From Methylorubrum sp. B1-46 (GTDB lineage: Bacteria; Pseudomonadota; Alphaproteobacteria; Rhizobiales; Beijerinckiaceae), in contig NZ_CP088247.1 in the NCBI RefSeq assembly GCF_021117295.1, forward strand, positions 186,001 to 250,000: 64,000 nucleotides of DNA, read 5' to 3'. The notes under the pieces were generated by a model, which ran no database searches, was not told the DNA's origin, and saw nothing but the letters and a program-made list of their open reading frames with translations. Position 1 is the stretch's first letter, and each line of letters opens with the position of its first letter. Both the position numbers and the translations under genes were made by a program. This document shows, piece by piece, positions 17,988 through 28,066 of this stretch.

Positions 17988-18344
17988 ATGCGCGCCTCCC
18001 CTCTCCTCCTCGCCGCCGTCCTACTCGCCGGGTACGGCCTTCCCGCGCTGGCCACTCCGTGTGCGCAGCATGTCGGCGCCCTGCAGCGCCGCCTCGACAG
18101 CGTCGGCGCCGTGCACGTGGCCGGCCTGGAACCCGGTCATACCCTGACCACCGGTTCCGTAAAGGCCCTGCCCCGTGCCCTGGCGGACCAGCCCGGCGAT
18201 CCGCAGCTCAGGCCCACCCGCGAGAACATCGCCGCCGCCCGCCTCTTGATCCGCGAGGCGTCGGCCGAGGAAGCGGAGGGTAACCAGCGCGCCTGCGAGA
18301 ACATCCTCTCCGACGCCAAGCGCCTCATCGGCGCCCTGCCCTAG
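17988..18344 (+). CDS. Small secreted hypothetical protein
   Basis: A 118-residue protein. ATG 17988 follows an AAGGAAAAGA ribosome site and gives a clear signal peptide (MRASPLLLAAVLLAGYGLPALA). The mature part is largely helical with charged residues (ARLLIREASAEEAEGNQRAC) and two cysteines, one just after the cleavage site and one near the C-terminus. It resembles small periplasmic helical proteins of unknown function. It lies between hemA and nap but is not clearly part of either. Confidence 0.65.
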   Translation: MRASPLLLAAVLLAGYGLPALATPCAQHVGALQRRLDSVGAVHVAGLEPGHTLTTGSVKALPRALADQPGDPQLRPTRENIAAARLLIREASAEEAEGNQRACENILSDAKRLIGALP

Positions 18345-18554
18345 CCCCCCTCTCCGCCGAAGCGGATTCCGGTTCGCGCGAGCGCGCGCCTCGACAACTG
18401 TTCCAGTGCGGCATCGAAGGTCCGAGGCCTCTGTTTACATCCAGCGTTGCCAGCGAAACCCGCGAACACGCTTCTTCCTAGCCTCCGAGCGAGTCCGCCG
18501 CGTCAGAGGAAAGCCGGAACGCCCCCGCGCCGGCACCCAACAGGGAGCCACGAC

Positions 18555-18800
18555 ATGTCAGCGACCGCACTCTCCCCTCCCCCGACCTCCATGCCCGGTG
18601 CCTTGGAGACGTACCGGGCCTTCTTGGTGGCCCGGAACGGCAGGGTCACCGGGATGGTACCCCTGCAGGCAGCTTCCGAGGACGAGGCTCGCCTCCTGGC
18701 CCACGAGCTCGTCGAGGAGGAAGACGTGGTGGAACTCTGGGCCGGCCTGCGAAGCGTCGCGCGTTTCGAGGGCAGCGGCCGGCGCGGCCCACCCTCTTGA
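18555..18800 (+). CDS. Small hypothetical protein
   Basis: An 81-residue soluble protein beginning at ATG 18555 with a GGGAG site upstream. The core ETYRAFLVARNGRVTGMVPL and the acidic helix [20 protein letters not shown] suggest a compact alpha/beta fold. No family is recognised. The upstream extension of the frame is arginine- and proline-rich and unlikely to be coding. It precedes the nap operon by 300 bases that contain no other convincing gene and no clear FNR-type box. Confidence 0.55.
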   Translation: MSATALSPPPTSMPGALETYRAFLVARNGRVTGMVPLQAASEDEARLLAHELVEEEDVVELWAGLRSVARFEGSGRRGPPS

Positions 18801-19100
18801 TCGCGTTGGGGCGGCAAAGGGGTTCCAAGGGGAATCCTCTCGGCCGAACCGTTTGTTTGCGTCGGCGCAAAGAGCCGTCCGTGCAATCCACTACAAGGGC
18901 CGAGAAGGGGGCCGTCGCCATGGGGATCGGACCGGTCGTCGAGGCGATGGCGTCATGCCGGCGGCGGCACGCAGCCGGTGTGCGACCCGGACCCTGCAGG
19001 GGCGTCCACGGGCGGCATGCCGGATGCGGCCGCGCGCGGACACCAAACCGCAACGTTCGGCTTCGCCCGCGACGGACGGAGCCGTGCCGGGAGGCCGTCA

Positions 19101-19280
19101 GTGCGAGATCCGAAGGTCCAAGGGGAAGCGCCGCCACGAGCTGGTCTGTTGCGGGAGCTGCTGACCTTCCTGATCCTCGCGGTGCTGATCTGGCCCTTCA
19201 TCGCAGTCGGAGTGGTCTCCGGCTGGGGCTTTCTCGTCTGGATGTACTACGCGTTTACCGGCCCTCCGGGGCCCGTCTAG
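19101..19280 (+). CDS. napE: Periplasmic nitrate reductase subunit NapE
   Basis: A 59-residue protein starting at GTG 19101 with a GGAGG site 9 bases before. It is a single-span membrane protein (LLTFLILAVLIWPFIAVGVV, then GWGFLVWMYYAFTGPPGP), the typical NapE sequence and length. NapE is a small, poorly understood membrane component encoded first in many alphaproteobacterial nap operons. The next gene, napD, starts 9 bases downstream. Confidence 0.85.
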   Translation: MRDPKVQGEAPPRAGLLRELLTFLILAVLIWPFIAVGVVSGWGFLVWMYYAFTGPPGPV

Positions 19281-19289
19281 GAGCGAACG

Positions 19290-19598
19290 ATGGCACGTGA
19301 ACAAGCCTCGTGGTCCCGGCGGGACCTACTGGGCGGTCGTCCGGCCGCGGGGGGCGCGGTGGGCGGCGAACACCATGTCAGTGGTCTCGTCGTGCATGCC
19401 CGGCCCGAGCGACTGGCAGAGGTGCTCGGCGCGCTCCGGGCGATGCCCGGCCTCGACGTGCACGGCGAAAATCCCGCCGGAAAGATCGTCGCGACCCTGG
19501 AGACCCCCACAGAGGACGACGTCGTGAGGCGGCTGGGCGAGATCGGGGATCTTCCCGGCGTCCTGTCCACCGCCCTCGTCTACCACCGCTTCGACTAG
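19290..19598 (+). CDS. napD: NapA signal-peptide-binding chaperone NapD
   Basis: A 102-residue cytoplasmic protein. From HHVSGLVVHARPERLAEVLG onward it matches NapD, a ferredoxin-like chaperone that binds the twin-arginine signal of NapA and prevents premature export. The N-terminus is extended by about 28 residues and contains WSRRDLLGGRPA, itself a twin-arginine-like stretch. napF, which sits between napE and napD in many operons, is absent here. It is followed after 39 bases by napA. Confidence 0.88.
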   Translation: MAREQASWSRRDLLGGRPAAGGAVGGEHHVSGLVVHARPERLAEVLGALRAMPGLDVHGENPAGKIVATLETPTEDDVVRRLGEIGDLPGVLSTALVYHRFD

Positions 19599-19637
19599 GC
19601 CCGTCGGCTGGCGAAGCCCCCTATCCAGGAGCCGCTC

Positions 19638-22154
19638 ATGGACGTGTCCCGACGGACCTTGCTCAAGGCACAGGCCGCCGCCGCCGCCGCCGCGGTCGCC
19701 GGTGTAGACCTGCCGGCCCACGCCCAGAATCTTGCCGCAGGCGAGGATATCGCCCTGAAATGGTCGAAGGCGCCGTGCCGCTTCTGCGGCACCGGATGCG
19801 GCGTGATGGTCGGGGTGAAGGACGGCCGCGTGGTGGCGACGCACGGCGACATGCAGGCCGAGGTCAACCGCGGCCTCAACTGCGTAAAGGGCTACTTCCT
19901 CTCCAAGATCATGTACGGCGCCGACCGTCTCACGCAGCCGCTGATGCGCGTCCGCGACGGCAAGTTCGACAAGAACGCCGAATTGCAGCCGGTCTCCTGG
20001 GAACAAGCCTTCGACGAAATGGCCCGGCAGTGGAAGCGGGTCCTGCGCGAGAAGGGTCCGAAGGCCGTCGGCATGTTCGGCTCCGGCCAGTGGACGCTGT
20101 TCGAAGGCTACGCCGCCACCAAGCTCATGCGGGCCGGGTTCCGCTCGAACAACCTCGATCCGAACGCCCGCCACTGCATGGCCTCGGCCGCCGTCGGCTT
20201 CATCCGCACCTTCGGCATGGACGAGCCGATGGGGTGCTACGACGACTTCGAGCATGCCGACGCCTTCGTGCTCTGGGGCTCGAACATGGCCGAGATGCAT
20301 CCGATCCTTTGGACCCGGATCATCGACCGCCGCTTGAGCGCGCCGCATGTCCGTGTGGCGACGCTCTCGACCTACGAGCACCGGACGACCGACCTGTCCG
20401 ACCAGACCCTTATCTTCAAGCCGGGGACCGATCTCGCGATCCTCAACTTCGTGGCGAACTACATCATCCAGAACGGCGCCGTGAACCGCGACTTCGTCGA
20501 GCGTCACGTGAACTTCCGGATGGCCAACACCGACATCGGCTACGGCCTGCGGCCCGAGCACGTGCTGGAGCAGCGCGCCGCACACGCCAACGAGGCTGCG
20601 GTCTCCCAAGCGTCGAATTTCGACGCCTATGCCCGGATGGTGAGCGACTACACGCTTGAGAAGACTGCCGAGCTCAGCGGCGTGTCGAAGGAGCGCCTCC
20701 TGACGCTCGCGAAGCTTTACGCCGACCCAAAGACCAAGGTGATGTCGCTCTGGACCATGGGGTTCAACCAGCACGTACGCGGCGTCTGGGCGAACCACCT
20801 CGTCTACAACATCCATCTCCTGACCGGTAAGATCGCGGAGCCCGGGAACAGCCCGTTCTCCCTCACCGGGCAGCCGTCTGCCTGCGGCACGGCCCGCGAG
20901 GTCGGGACCTTCTCGCACCGCCTGCCGGCGGACATGCAGGTCAACAACCCCGAGCACCGCAAGAAGGCCGAGGAGATCTGGAAGCTGCCGCCGGGCCTGC
21001 TGAACGGCGAGATCGGCTACCACGCGGTGCAGCAGGACCGCATGCTCCGGGACGGCAAGCTCAATGCCTACTGGATCATGTGCAACAACAACCTCCAGAC
21101 GGCCCCAAACACCAACAACGAGACCTATCCGGGTTACCGCAATCCGGCGAACTTCGTCGTCTGCTCCGATCCCTACCCCACCGTGACAGCCATGGCGGCC
21201 GACGTCGTGCTGCCGACCGCCATGTGGGTGGAGAAGGAGGGAGCCTACGGCAACGCCGAGCGCCGCACCCACATGTGGCGCCAACTCGTCAACGCGCCGG
21301 GCGATGCGCGGTCGGATCTCTGGCAGCTGATGGAATTCTCGAAGCGGTTCACCACCGACGAGGTCTGGTCGCCGGAAACCCTCGCCGCCCATCCGGAGTA
21401 CAAGAGCAAGTCGCTCTTCGACGTGCTCTGGCGAAACGGCAACGTCGACCGCTTCGGCCTGGACGGGATCGCCGCGGACCACGAAAATTACGAATCCAAG
21501 CAATTCGGCTTCTACGTGCAGAAGGGCCTGTTCGAGGAGTACGCCGCGTTCGGGCGTGGCCACGGTCACGACATGGCGCCGTTCGACCGCTACCATGAGG
21601 TCCGCGGCCTGCGCTGGCCTGTCGTCGATGGCAAGGAGACGCGCTGGCGCTACCGCGAGGGCTACGACCCCTATGTCGAGAAGGGCAGCAGCGTTCAGTT
21701 CTACGGCAACCCGGACCACCGGGCGATCGTCATGGCGGCGCCCTACGAGCCCCCGGCCGAGTCGCCTGATCAGGAATACGACCTCTGGCTGGTGACGGGC
21801 CGCGTGCTGGAGCACTGGCACTCTGGTTCGATGACGATGCGGGTGCCCGAACTCTACCGGGCCTTCACCGGCGCTGTCATGTTCATGCATCCCGACGACG
21901 CGCAGAAGCGCGGCCTCCGGCGCGGCCAAGAGGTGCGCATCGTGTCGCGACGCGGCGAGATCCGCTCGCGCCTCGAGACGCGGGGACGCAACAAGATGCC
22001 GCCGGGCCGCATCTTCGTCCCGTTCTTCGACGCGAGCCAATTGATCAACAAGGCCACGCTGGACGCGACGGATCCGATCTCGAAGCAGACTGACTTCAAG
22101 AAATGCGCCGTCAAGGTGATCGGTGTGGCGATGACGGAACGTGGGGCGGAATGA
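19638..22154 (+). CDS. napA: Periplasmic nitrate reductase catalytic subunit NapA
   Basis: An 838-residue molybdoenzyme reducing nitrate to nitrite in the periplasm. The twin-arginine signal ([20 protein letters not shown]) is followed by the [4Fe-4S] motif [18 protein letters not shown] with the fourth cysteine in LNCVKG. The molybdenum-ligand cysteine lies in [13 protein letters not shown]. The C-terminal molybdopterin-dinucleotide-binding domain ([20 protein letters not shown]) is complete. Length is normal for the family. It overlaps napB by ATGA. NapA takes electrons from NapB and NapC and serves redox balancing or aerobic nitrate reduction. Confidence 0.97.
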   Translation: MDVSRRTLLKAQAAAAAAAVAGVDLPAHAQNLAAGEDIALKWSKAPCRFCGTGCGVMVGVKDGRVVATHGDMQAEVNRGLNCVKGYFLSKIMYGADRLTQPLMRVRDGKFDKNAELQPVSWEQAFDEMARQWKRVLREKGPKAVGMFGSGQWTLFEGYAATKLMRAGFRSNNLDPNARHCMASAAVGFIRTFGMDEPMGCYDDFEHADAFVLWGSNMAEMHPILWTRIIDRRLSAPHVRVATLSTYEHRTTDLSDQTLIFKPGTDLAILNFVANYIIQNGAVNRDFVERHVNFRMANTDIGYGLRPEHVLEQRAAHANEAAVSQASNFDAYARMVSDYTLEKTAELSGVSKERLLTLAKLYADPKTKVMSLWTMGFNQHVRGVWANHLVYNIHLLTGKIAEPGNSPFSLTGQPSACGTAREVGTFSHRLPADMQVNNPEHRKKAEEIWKLPPGLLNGEIGYHAVQQDRMLRDGKLNAYWIMCNNNLQTAPNTNNETYPGYRNPANFVVCSDPYPTVTAMAADVVLPTAMWVEKEGAYGNAERRTHMWRQLVNAPGDARSDLWQLMEFSKRFTTDEVWSPETLAAHPEYKSKSLFDVLWRNGNVDRFGLDGIAADHENYESKQFGFYVQKGLFEEYAAFGRGHGHDMAPFDRYHEVRGLRWPVVDGKETRWRYREGYDPYVEKGSSVQFYGNPDHRAIVMAAPYEPPAESPDQEYDLWLVTGRVLEHWHSGSMTMRVPELYRAFTGAVMFMHPDDAQKRGLRRGQEVRIVSRRGEIRSRLETRGRNKMPPGRIFVPFFDASQLINKATLDATDPISKQTDFKKCAVKVIGVAMTERGAE

Positions 22155-22612
22155 TGCGTCCTTTCCTGCTTTCCGCAGTCGCGGGCGTAACATGCCTCGT
22201 CGCGGGGGCGCTGTTCGCGCAGGAAGCCCCGCGGCTGACCGGTCCGGCGCCGTTCACCAAGGAGGCGGCTGCCCCGCCGATGCAGCGACAGATCACTGAC
22301 GACGTCCGGCGCAAGCGCAACTACCCGGACCAACCGCCCCTGATCCCGCACGCAATCGAGGGTTACGCGCTCGACCTCAACGCGAACAAGTGCCTGTCCT
22401 GCCATGCGCGCAAGTTCACCGAGCAGTCGCAGGCGCCGATGATCAGCGTCACCCACTATCAGGACCGAGAAGGGAACACCTTGGGTGGCGTCTCGCCGCG
22501 CCGCTACGCTTGCCTCGCTTGCCACGTGCCGCAGACCGGCGCCCGTCCACTGGTGCCGAACACCTTCGTCGACATGGACGCGCTCGTCGAAGGCGAGCCG
22601 CGGGGGCGTTGA
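22151..22612 (+). CDS. napB: Periplasmic nitrate reductase diheme cytochrome NapB
   Basis: A 153-residue exported cytochrome c with signal peptide ([20 protein letters not shown], cleaved near LFAQE). Two CxxCH heme sites are present, [10 protein letters not shown] and [11 protein letters not shown], with a conserved histidine in [10 protein letters not shown]. NapB receives electrons from NapC and passes them to NapA. The start at 22151 overlaps the napA stop (ATGA); a second ATG follows immediately. Confidence 0.95.
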   Translation: MMRPFLLSAVAGVTCLVAGALFAQEAPRLTGPAPFTKEAAAPPMQRQITDDVRRKRNYPDQPPLIPHAIEGYALDLNANKCLSCHARKFTEQSQAPMISVTHYQDREGNTLGGVSPRRYACLACHVPQTGARPLVPNTFVDMDALVEGEPRGR

Positions 22613-22613
22613 G

Positions 22614-23228
22614 ATGGCGGCAATCGCGAAGGCATGGTCCTGGTTCTGGCTGAACCCTTGGGTGCAGACCGTCACGCGTCCGCCGGTCACGCTGTCGCTC
22701 GGCTTCCTGACCCTCGGCGGCTTCGTCGCTGGCGTACTGTTCTGGGGCGGTTTTAACACGGCACTCGAGCATACGAACACCGAAAAATTCTGCATCTCGT
22801 GCCACGAGATGAAGACGAACGTCTTCGCGGAGCTTCAGGGTACCATCCATTATTCCAATCGCTCGGGGGTCCGTGCGACTTGCCCGGACTGCCACGTGCC
22901 GCATCAATGGACCGACAAGATCGCCCGCAAGATGCAAGCCTCGAAAGAGGTCTGGGGACACATCTTCGGCTCCATCGACACCCGGGACAAGTTCCTGGAC
23001 ATGCGCCGGCACTTGGCCGAGCATGAATGGGCGCGGATGAAGGCCAACGACTCGCTTGAATGCCGTAATTGTCACAGCGCTCAGTCGATGGACGTGTCGA
23101 AGCAGAACCCACGGGCGGCGGCGGCGCACGAGAAGAGCCTGTTCACGGGCGAGAAGACCTGCATCGACTGCCACAAGGGTATCGCCCACAAGCTTCCCAA
23201 CATGCAGGGGGTTCCTGGATGGCACTGA
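22614..23228 (+). CDS. napC: Membrane tetraheme cytochrome NapC
   Basis: A 204-residue NapC/NirT family quinol dehydrogenase. One N-terminal membrane anchor ([20 protein letters not shown]) precedes four CxxCH sites: [24 protein letters not shown] and TCIDCHKG. It oxidises the quinol pool and passes electrons to NapB. ATG 22614 is the first codon after the napB stop. Its 3' end overlaps the next gene by 10 bases. Confidence 0.95.
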   Translation: MAAIAKAWSWFWLNPWVQTVTRPPVTLSLGFLTLGGFVAGVLFWGGFNTALEHTNTEKFCISCHEMKTNVFAELQGTIHYSNRSGVRATCPDCHVPHQWTDKIARKMQASKEVWGHIFGSIDTRDKFLDMRRHLAEHEWARMKANDSLECRNCHSAQSMDVSKQNPRAAAAHEKSLFTGEKTCIDCHKGIAHKLPNMQGVPGWH

Positions 23229-23725
23229 TCGGGCGCAGGGCAGCTCTCGTCGCGCTTGTCCTACTTGCCGTGCAACCGGCGCGTTCCCGCGCGGACGACG
23301 ATGCAGGCCGTTTCGTCGAGGAGGCCCACGCCTCGGCACTTTTCCAGGAGAGGATCTCTCGCGTCGCTGCGGCCAAAGCGACGCGGCCCGGCATCAAGGC
23401 ACTGGCCGCGCGTGTCCGCGACTTCCGTTCCGCTCAGTTGCCGACGCTCGGTCGACTGGCTGCCGCGGTCGGGATCGAGGTGCGGGACACGCTCGACCTC
23501 GAACTGCGCAGCATCGTAGAGAACATAGAGCCGCTAGACTACCTGGCACTCTCTCGACGCTATGCAGAGGTCGAAGCGCAGGCCCTCGACAAGGAGATCG
23601 CCGCCTATGAGGGCGCCGCTCGCTCGAACTCTCAACAAGTCCGAGATTACGCCGCGGCGCACTTGGAAAGTTTGCGAGGCTTCGGCAAGGAAGTGCGTGA
23701 TGAACTCGCGGCGGTCGGGCCATAG
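23219..23725 (+). CDS. Exported DUF4142 family protein
   Basis: A 168-residue protein starting at ATG 23219 inside the end of napC, so it is translationally coupled to nap. It has a signal peptide ([20 protein letters not shown]) followed by a helical DUF4142-type region ([56 protein letters not shown]). DUF4142 proteins have a ferritin-like four-helix fold and are often exported; the function is unknown. Its location at the end of the nap operon is not standard for nap genes. Confidence 0.8.
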   Translation: MALIGRRAALVALVLLAVQPARSRADDDAGRFVEEAHASALFQERISRVAAAKATRPGIKALAARVRDFRSAQLPTLGRLAAAVGIEVRDTLDLELRSIVENIEPLDYLALSRRYAEVEAQALDKEIAAYEGAARSNSQQVRDYAAAHLESLRGFGKEVRDELAAVGP

Positions 23726-23788
23726 AAGCTATTTGCGGCCACGGGACTGGATCTGAAATCCCGCGCATGACCTAAGCGAGTAGCCCCT

Positions 23789-23955
23789 ATGTGGTCGAAC
23801 TTGCTCGCCCTCGCAAACCTCGGCTTGATCGGTGCGCTGAGGCAGGCTCGAGAGCAGAGACGCCGGCATGGTTCTATCGCAATCGTCGCCATCGTTGGAT
23901 CTGCTTGGGGAAGCGCAGCGATCCTAAGCAGCCCATCTCACCTTGACCTGACCGG
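23789..23955 (+). pseudogene. Truncated membrane protein gene
   Basis: ATG 23789 begins a hydrophobic N-terminus (MWSNLLALANLGLIGALRQA, then HGSIAIVAIVGSAWGSAAI). Natural-looking sequence ends where IS3-like sequence begins (ctttggaccgggctg, about 23957), after which the frame is nonsense. It seems to be a membrane protein gene cut by an IS3 insertion. No family is recognised. Confidence 0.35.
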
Positions 23956-24009
23956 CTGGCTTTGGACCGGGCTGATTGAGAGGATCGGCCAGGACCGAAG
24001 GAGTCGAAC

Positions 24010-24290
24010 ATGCGGCGAGGTTAGAAGACGAGCGCAGAGCAGGTCGTGCTGAAGCTGCGCCAGATCGAGGTGCAGACCGCCCAGGGCAAGAGCTTGGCGC
24101 TGGCGTGCAAGGAGACAGAGATCTCCGAGCAGAGCTATTACCGCTGGTGCAAGGAGTACGGCGGCCTGCAGGTCGATCAAGCCCGGAAGATGAAGGATCT
24201 TGAGCGCGAGAATGCTCGGTTGCGCCGCCTCGTGGCGGATCTATCCCTGGTGGGTCAGGTGCTGGCGGGCGTCGCCTCGGGAAGCTTGTT
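24010..24290 (+). pseudogene. IS3-family OrfA remnant
   Basis: From ATG 24010 the reading is MRRG, a TAG stop, then KTSAEQVVLKLRQIEVQTAQ and a helix-turn-helix with leucine zipper (EISEQSYYRWCKEYGG, ARKMKDLERENARLRRLVAD). These are typical of IS3-family OrfA. The nonsense codon and loss of the C-terminus after LSLVGQVLAGVASG mark it as dead. The following 24291-24555 shows no recognisable gene. Confidence 0.7.
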
Positions 24291-24555
24291 CTCTATTCGG
24301 GGTTCATCGGTCAACTCCCCTGCGTGCTCATCCCTATCCAGTGCGTGAACGGTCCTGCGGAGTTCTTGCTTCTCTCCGGGGTCGGCGCGTGCCGCCTCAT
24401 GATGGGATCAGAGGGAGTGGGTGGAGCTATTCTCAAGCCGCGCGCTCGGCAAGACCGGCGCTCGAGTTTCCTCGGTCTCACCCGCTCCCGTCGTCCCCGC
24501 AGGGACCTCCTCCACGCCGGAGGAGCTCGATGTTACTTGGTGGCGTCGGTGGACC

Positions 24556-24825
24556 TCAGGCCGCTGTCGTGGCCGACCAGCGGACGTCCGTCCCGTCGCG
24601 CCACATGCGGTGCAACACGATCGCCAGCTTGCGGGCAACGGCCACGAGGGCCTTCTGCATGCCCCGGCGCGTGGCTACGCCCCCCACACCTTCAGCCCTG
24701 ACCACCGGCCGCGTGAGCCGGTCAGCAGCACGAGCGCGGCCTCGTAGAGCGCGGCGCGCATCATCCGATCCCCGCACTTCGAGATCCGCCCGACCCGCAT
24801 CGTCTCGCCGGACTGGTAGAGCCGC
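24556..24825 (-). pseudogene. IS110-family transposase C-terminal fragment
   Basis: On the minus strand two frames join by a 1-base shift: YQSGETMRVGRISKCGDRMM and RAALYEAALVLLT, then TRRGMQKALVAVARKLAIVL ending HRMWRDGTDVRWSATTAA at 24556. This is the conserved C-terminal Transposase_20 region of IS110 elements. The N-terminal catalytic half is missing. It lies between the OrfA and OrfB remnants of an IS3 element. Confidence 0.65.
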
Positions 24826-25291
24826 GCCATCATCGCTCTGGCGTCCGAGTACGGGCGCTATGGCTACCGCCGCGTCACCGCGCTGCTGCGGGCAGCGGGC
24901 TGGCAGGTGGGCCAGGACCGGGTTCAGCGTATCTGGCGTCGCGAGGGGCTGAAGGTCCCCAGCCGACAGAGACCCCGCAGCCGCCTCTGGCTGAACGACG
25001 GCTCGGGCAAACGGCTGCGTCCGCTTCACCGTAACCACGTCTGGAGCTTCGACTTCGTACAGGCCCAGACGCACGATGGGCGGACCCTGCGCATCCTGAC
25101 GCTGATCGACGAGCACAGCCGGGCATGCTTGGCGCTGAAGGTGGCGCGGCGCATCAACATCGTTGGCCGACGCGAGGAGCAAGATCGAGACGTGGCGGCG
25201 GCACTACAACGAGAGCCGTCCTCACACCGCCCTCGGGTGGCGAACGCCCCAGGAATTCGCCCTGGCGGCGGCCCTGCAACCCGCCGAATGA
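24826..25291 (+). pseudogene. IS3-family OrfB remnants
   Basis: An internal OrfB segment (ALASEYGRYGYRRVTALLRA, QDRVQRIWRREGLKVPSRQR, HVWSFDFVQAQTHDGRTLRI) with the first catalytic aspartate runs to about 25158. It is then joined out of frame to an OrfB C-terminus (SLADARSKIETWRRHYNESR, PHTALGWRTPQEFALAAALQ) ending at 25291. The middle catalytic region is deleted. A terminal-repeat-like sequence containing ggccggaccaaaatacg follows at 25310-25330. Confidence 0.65.
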
Positions 25292-25339
25292 GGCCCGGAG
25301 GCTCACCTTTCGGCCGGACCAAAATACGGGGGACCCTTA

Positions 25340-25896
25340 GAACCAACGAAGTCTGGGCCACGCTTCATGTCCGACCGCATCTTCAACGGACGTCCGTTTC
25401 GAAGCTTGACCGTCGTCGATTACTACATGCGAGAGGCGCTCTCACCCACACCGAGAGCCAACTCCCGCGCTTTTCAAGTGACCGAGGCGCTGGACGCCTT
25501 GTTCCGGCTGCGAGGGCGCGCGAAGAGCCTACGGGTCAACAACGAACCATAGTTCGCCGGGCGCATGGTCGACCAATGGGCCGACCTGAATGGGGCCGAG
25601 ATCGACTTCTCTCGACTAGGTCAGCCGACGGCGACGCCTATATCGAGTCGTTCAACGGCCGCCTACCAGCGAAGTGCCTGAACGCCTCGTGGTTCCTGCC
25701 GCTAGCGGATGCCCGCGAGAGCATTGAGGAATTGAGGTGCCACTACAACGACAATCGACCCCACACGGCCCCGGGTGGCTTGACGCCCCGAGCCCTCGCC
25801 AACCGAGCTGTCACAGTCGAGGGCACGCCGAGCACCACGGCGCCGATCGCCAAGGGTAACAAGATGCCGCCCTACGGCAGCAAGTCGGTGATCTGA
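25340..25896 (+). pseudogene. Second decayed IS3-family OrfB
   Basis: A different IS3 OrfB is recognisable across several frames: SDRIFNGRPFRSLTVVDYYM (25367 onward), a TAG at 25550, FAGRMVDQWADLNGAEIDFS, then after a shift DAYIESFNGRLPAKCLNASW and NDNRPHTAPGGLTPRALANR. Multiple frameshifts and stops make it inactive. The last frame ends at a TGA at 25894. Confidence 0.65.
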
Positions 25897-25940
25897 GTGC
25901 TGGTCCAGTACGTTTGAACGTTCGACCTGCTTCTACAAGA

Positions 25941-25964
25941 GGCCCGCTTCAGCGGGCCTTTTCT
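25941..25964 (+). terminator. Rho-independent terminator
   Basis: GGCCCGC and its complement GCGGGCC enclose the loop TTCA and are followed by TTTTCTG. It sits between the IS3 remnants and the decayed integrase. A hairpin of this form often follows tRNA genes, but no tRNA is visible here. Confidence 0.6.
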
Positions 25965-25979
25965 GTTTGCGCATCATAA

Positions 25980-26818
25980 ATGCGTGACTTCGACCGGGCG
26001 GATCGCCCGGCAAGCCGATCAGAGGAGCGACTCGATTGTAAGCCGGTGATGCCCCTCGTATCCCTCAGCGTGTCGCGGCTATCCTCGTTTTGGGCTTACC
26101 TGGCAACCGTGACCGAGGTCGTCGCCTCAAATCCATGGGTCGGAGCTTCCCTCCAGAAAACAGGCCCGAAGTCCGGCGAGGAAGAGCGTCCCTTCACGGA
26201 CACCGAGATCGCCAAGTTGCTGCTTGGGCCCGCCTCCCCCCACATGCTCGACCTCATGTACATTGGTGCCCTGACCGGGGCGCAGGTCGACGCGATCGTA
26301 GTCCTCAAGTTCCGGGACACCGCCAAGCGCGTCATCCTGTTCCAGGCGCGCTACACGGAGAGGCGGGCCCGCTACGTGCCGATCCACCCTCTTCGTGAAC
26401 CTGTCATCGCCAAGCGTTATGAGGGCAAGGCTCCCGAGGACGACGTGTTTCCCGAGTGACCGCCGGTGAGGAAGACAGGCTCCATTCGCGAGCGCTCCTT
26501 CAAGTTCTCCAATCATTTCACCGATTACACGCGTCTCGTCGGCGCGGACGAGATCGTGGCAGGAACGCGCCGTGCCCGCGTGAACTCCACAGCTTCCGGC
26601 GCTGGTTCGTCTCGCGGGCCGTGCAGGCCGCGGTGGAGGCTGCGATGATCTCCGCGATCGTCGGGCACAAGCACGGTTCGATCACACTCGACGTATACAG
26701 CGAGGGGACAACGATGCAGCGAGCCCGAAGGGCAGTCGCCAAAGTGAAGCTCCCTCCCCTCGACGGCAGCCCGATCCGTGAAATCCAGACGGTCCGGTCG
26801 CGAGTGCGGTCAGCATAA
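25980..26818 (+). pseudogene. C-terminal half of a tyrosine integrase, frameshifted
   Basis: The first frame (25980-26459) reads LSSFWAYLATVTEVVASNPW and RPFTDTEIAKLLLG, then MLDLMYIGALTGAQVDAIVV, where the expected catalytic arginine of the TGxR motif is Q. After frameshifts, the third frame (to 26818) gives LHSFRRWFVSRA and IVGHKHGSITLDVYSEGTTM, the HxxR and H/W box II and the region of the catalytic tyrosine. It is a phage-type integrase that has lost its N-terminus and its frame. It may be the partner of the N-terminal half at 15912-16205. Confidence 0.65.
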
Positions 26819-26862
26819 GTTGAACTCTGCGTCGTCCGCAGCTCTCGCCTGTATGGGAATGA

Positions 26863-27978
26863 TTACGCCGAGGCCCGACTGGCTTCCGGAGATCCGATCT
26901 TTCGTTCAACGGCTTCCGACAGGCCCAGTCCGGCTCTACGAGCGGAGTCTCCGCGGTTGGCAACGACACTGTGGATGAAGGCGATCACGATGACACCGCC
27001 ACCATAGGCTGAGATCAACCACTCCGGCACGTGCGTCACGGCGGCAACGAACATGAAAGCGGACAAGCCACCGATGGCCCAGAATGCACCCGGCTCTAGG
27101 TAGCGGTACTCCGCCAGCGACTTGGTGTCGAAGAACAGAAGCGTCAGCGAGCGTACGAAAACCGCACCGACGCCAAGCCCCACAGCCACGACGAGAATGT
27201 TGTTCGTGATGGCGAAGGCGGCGATCACGCCATCGAACGACATGCTTGCATCGAAAATTTCCAAGTAGAGGAACATGCCGAGGCCGCCTGTCGCCATGGC
27301 TTGTCCGCCTGCGGCACCCGACCTCTCCTGCATGCGCAAGTCGATGGCCTCAAGTCCCTCCTTGATGAGGTCGACGGTGATGTGTGTCCCAATGCCGGCC
27401 ATGGCGGCAACGAAGAATGCGACTCCCTTACCCTCTGGCATCAGGTAGGCCGTAAAGCCAGCCGCGACGCCCGTGATCAGGATCTGGATTCCTTCCAGAT
27501 GGCCGAGATGGCCCAGTACGGACTCGACCCCTGGGAGCCAATTTCCCTCGCGCTCGGAATCGATGAAGAACTTCAGGAAGATCATCATCAGGAACGCGCC
27601 GCCGAAGCCCGATACGATCGCGTGGCTGGAGATCAGGATCTGCGCGAACCGTCCCGGATCGGCATAGGCTAGGTGCGAGGCCTCGGACAGGGAAATGCCA
27701 CCGAGCCAGCTAACGATCTGGATGGGTAGATAGAAGCGCATCCCGAAGACGGCGATGAAGATGCCAACCGTGATGAAAGCCTGTCGCCAGAACGGGGACA
27801 TACGCTCCATCACCTTGGCGTTGACGATGGCATTGTCGAAACTGACAGCCAATTCCATGACGGCCAAGACCATCGCTAGAGGTAGGAGTGCCAAGCCTCC
27901 TTTCGAAAAAGCGAGGGCAACGAACATCAGCGCTGACAGCCCGATGGCGTACCGGAAATACTTCAAATTCGCGGCCAC
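26863..27978 (-). CDS. DUF475 integral membrane protein of the tellurium resistance cluster
   Basis: A 371-residue polytopic membrane protein with about nine hydrophobic segments. Two TerC-like motifs with acidic residues in the membrane, MELAVSFDNAIVNAKVM and LEIFDASMSFDGVIAAFAI, are characteristic of the DUF475/TerC superfamily. TerC-type proteins are thought to move or sense metal ions and to cooperate with TerB and TerD. It is the most distal gene of the terA-terB-terD-terD cluster on the same strand. Confidence 0.85.
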   Translation of the reverse strand: MAANLKYFRYAIGLSALMFVALAFSKGGLALLPLAMVLAVMELAVSFDNAIVNAKVMERMSPFWRQAFITVGIFIAVFGMRFYLPIQIVSWLGGISLSEASHLAYADPGRFAQILISSHAIVSGFGGAFLMMIFLKFFIDSEREGNWLPGVESVLGHLGHLEGIQILITGVAAGFTAYLMPEGKGVAFFVAAMAGIGTHITVDLIKEGLEAIDLRMQERSGAAGGQAMATGGLGMFLYLEIFDASMSFDGVIAAFAITNNILVVAVGLGVGAVFVRSLTLLFFDTKSLAEYRYLEPGAFWAIGGLSAFMFVAAVTHVPEWLISAYGGGVIVIAFIHSVVANRGDSARRAGLGLSEAVERKIGSPEASRASA

Positions 27979-28066
27979 GACGGCCTCCGCATGTTACTGG
28001 TTCGGCGCATGCCGAGGCAGCTTCAGATTCTACTCGATACCGATTTGGTGGCGCTTGCGTCTGCCG

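Noticed and set aside
18790..18810. FNR/Anr box upstream of nap
   Set aside because: TTGAT is followed by CGCG and TTGGG, so the second half-site (ATCAA) is missing.
19326..22193. 955-codon open frame antisense to napA
   Set aside because: It is a histidine-, valine- and arginine-rich shadow of the napA codon bias in high-GC DNA; napA on the other strand has all family motifs.
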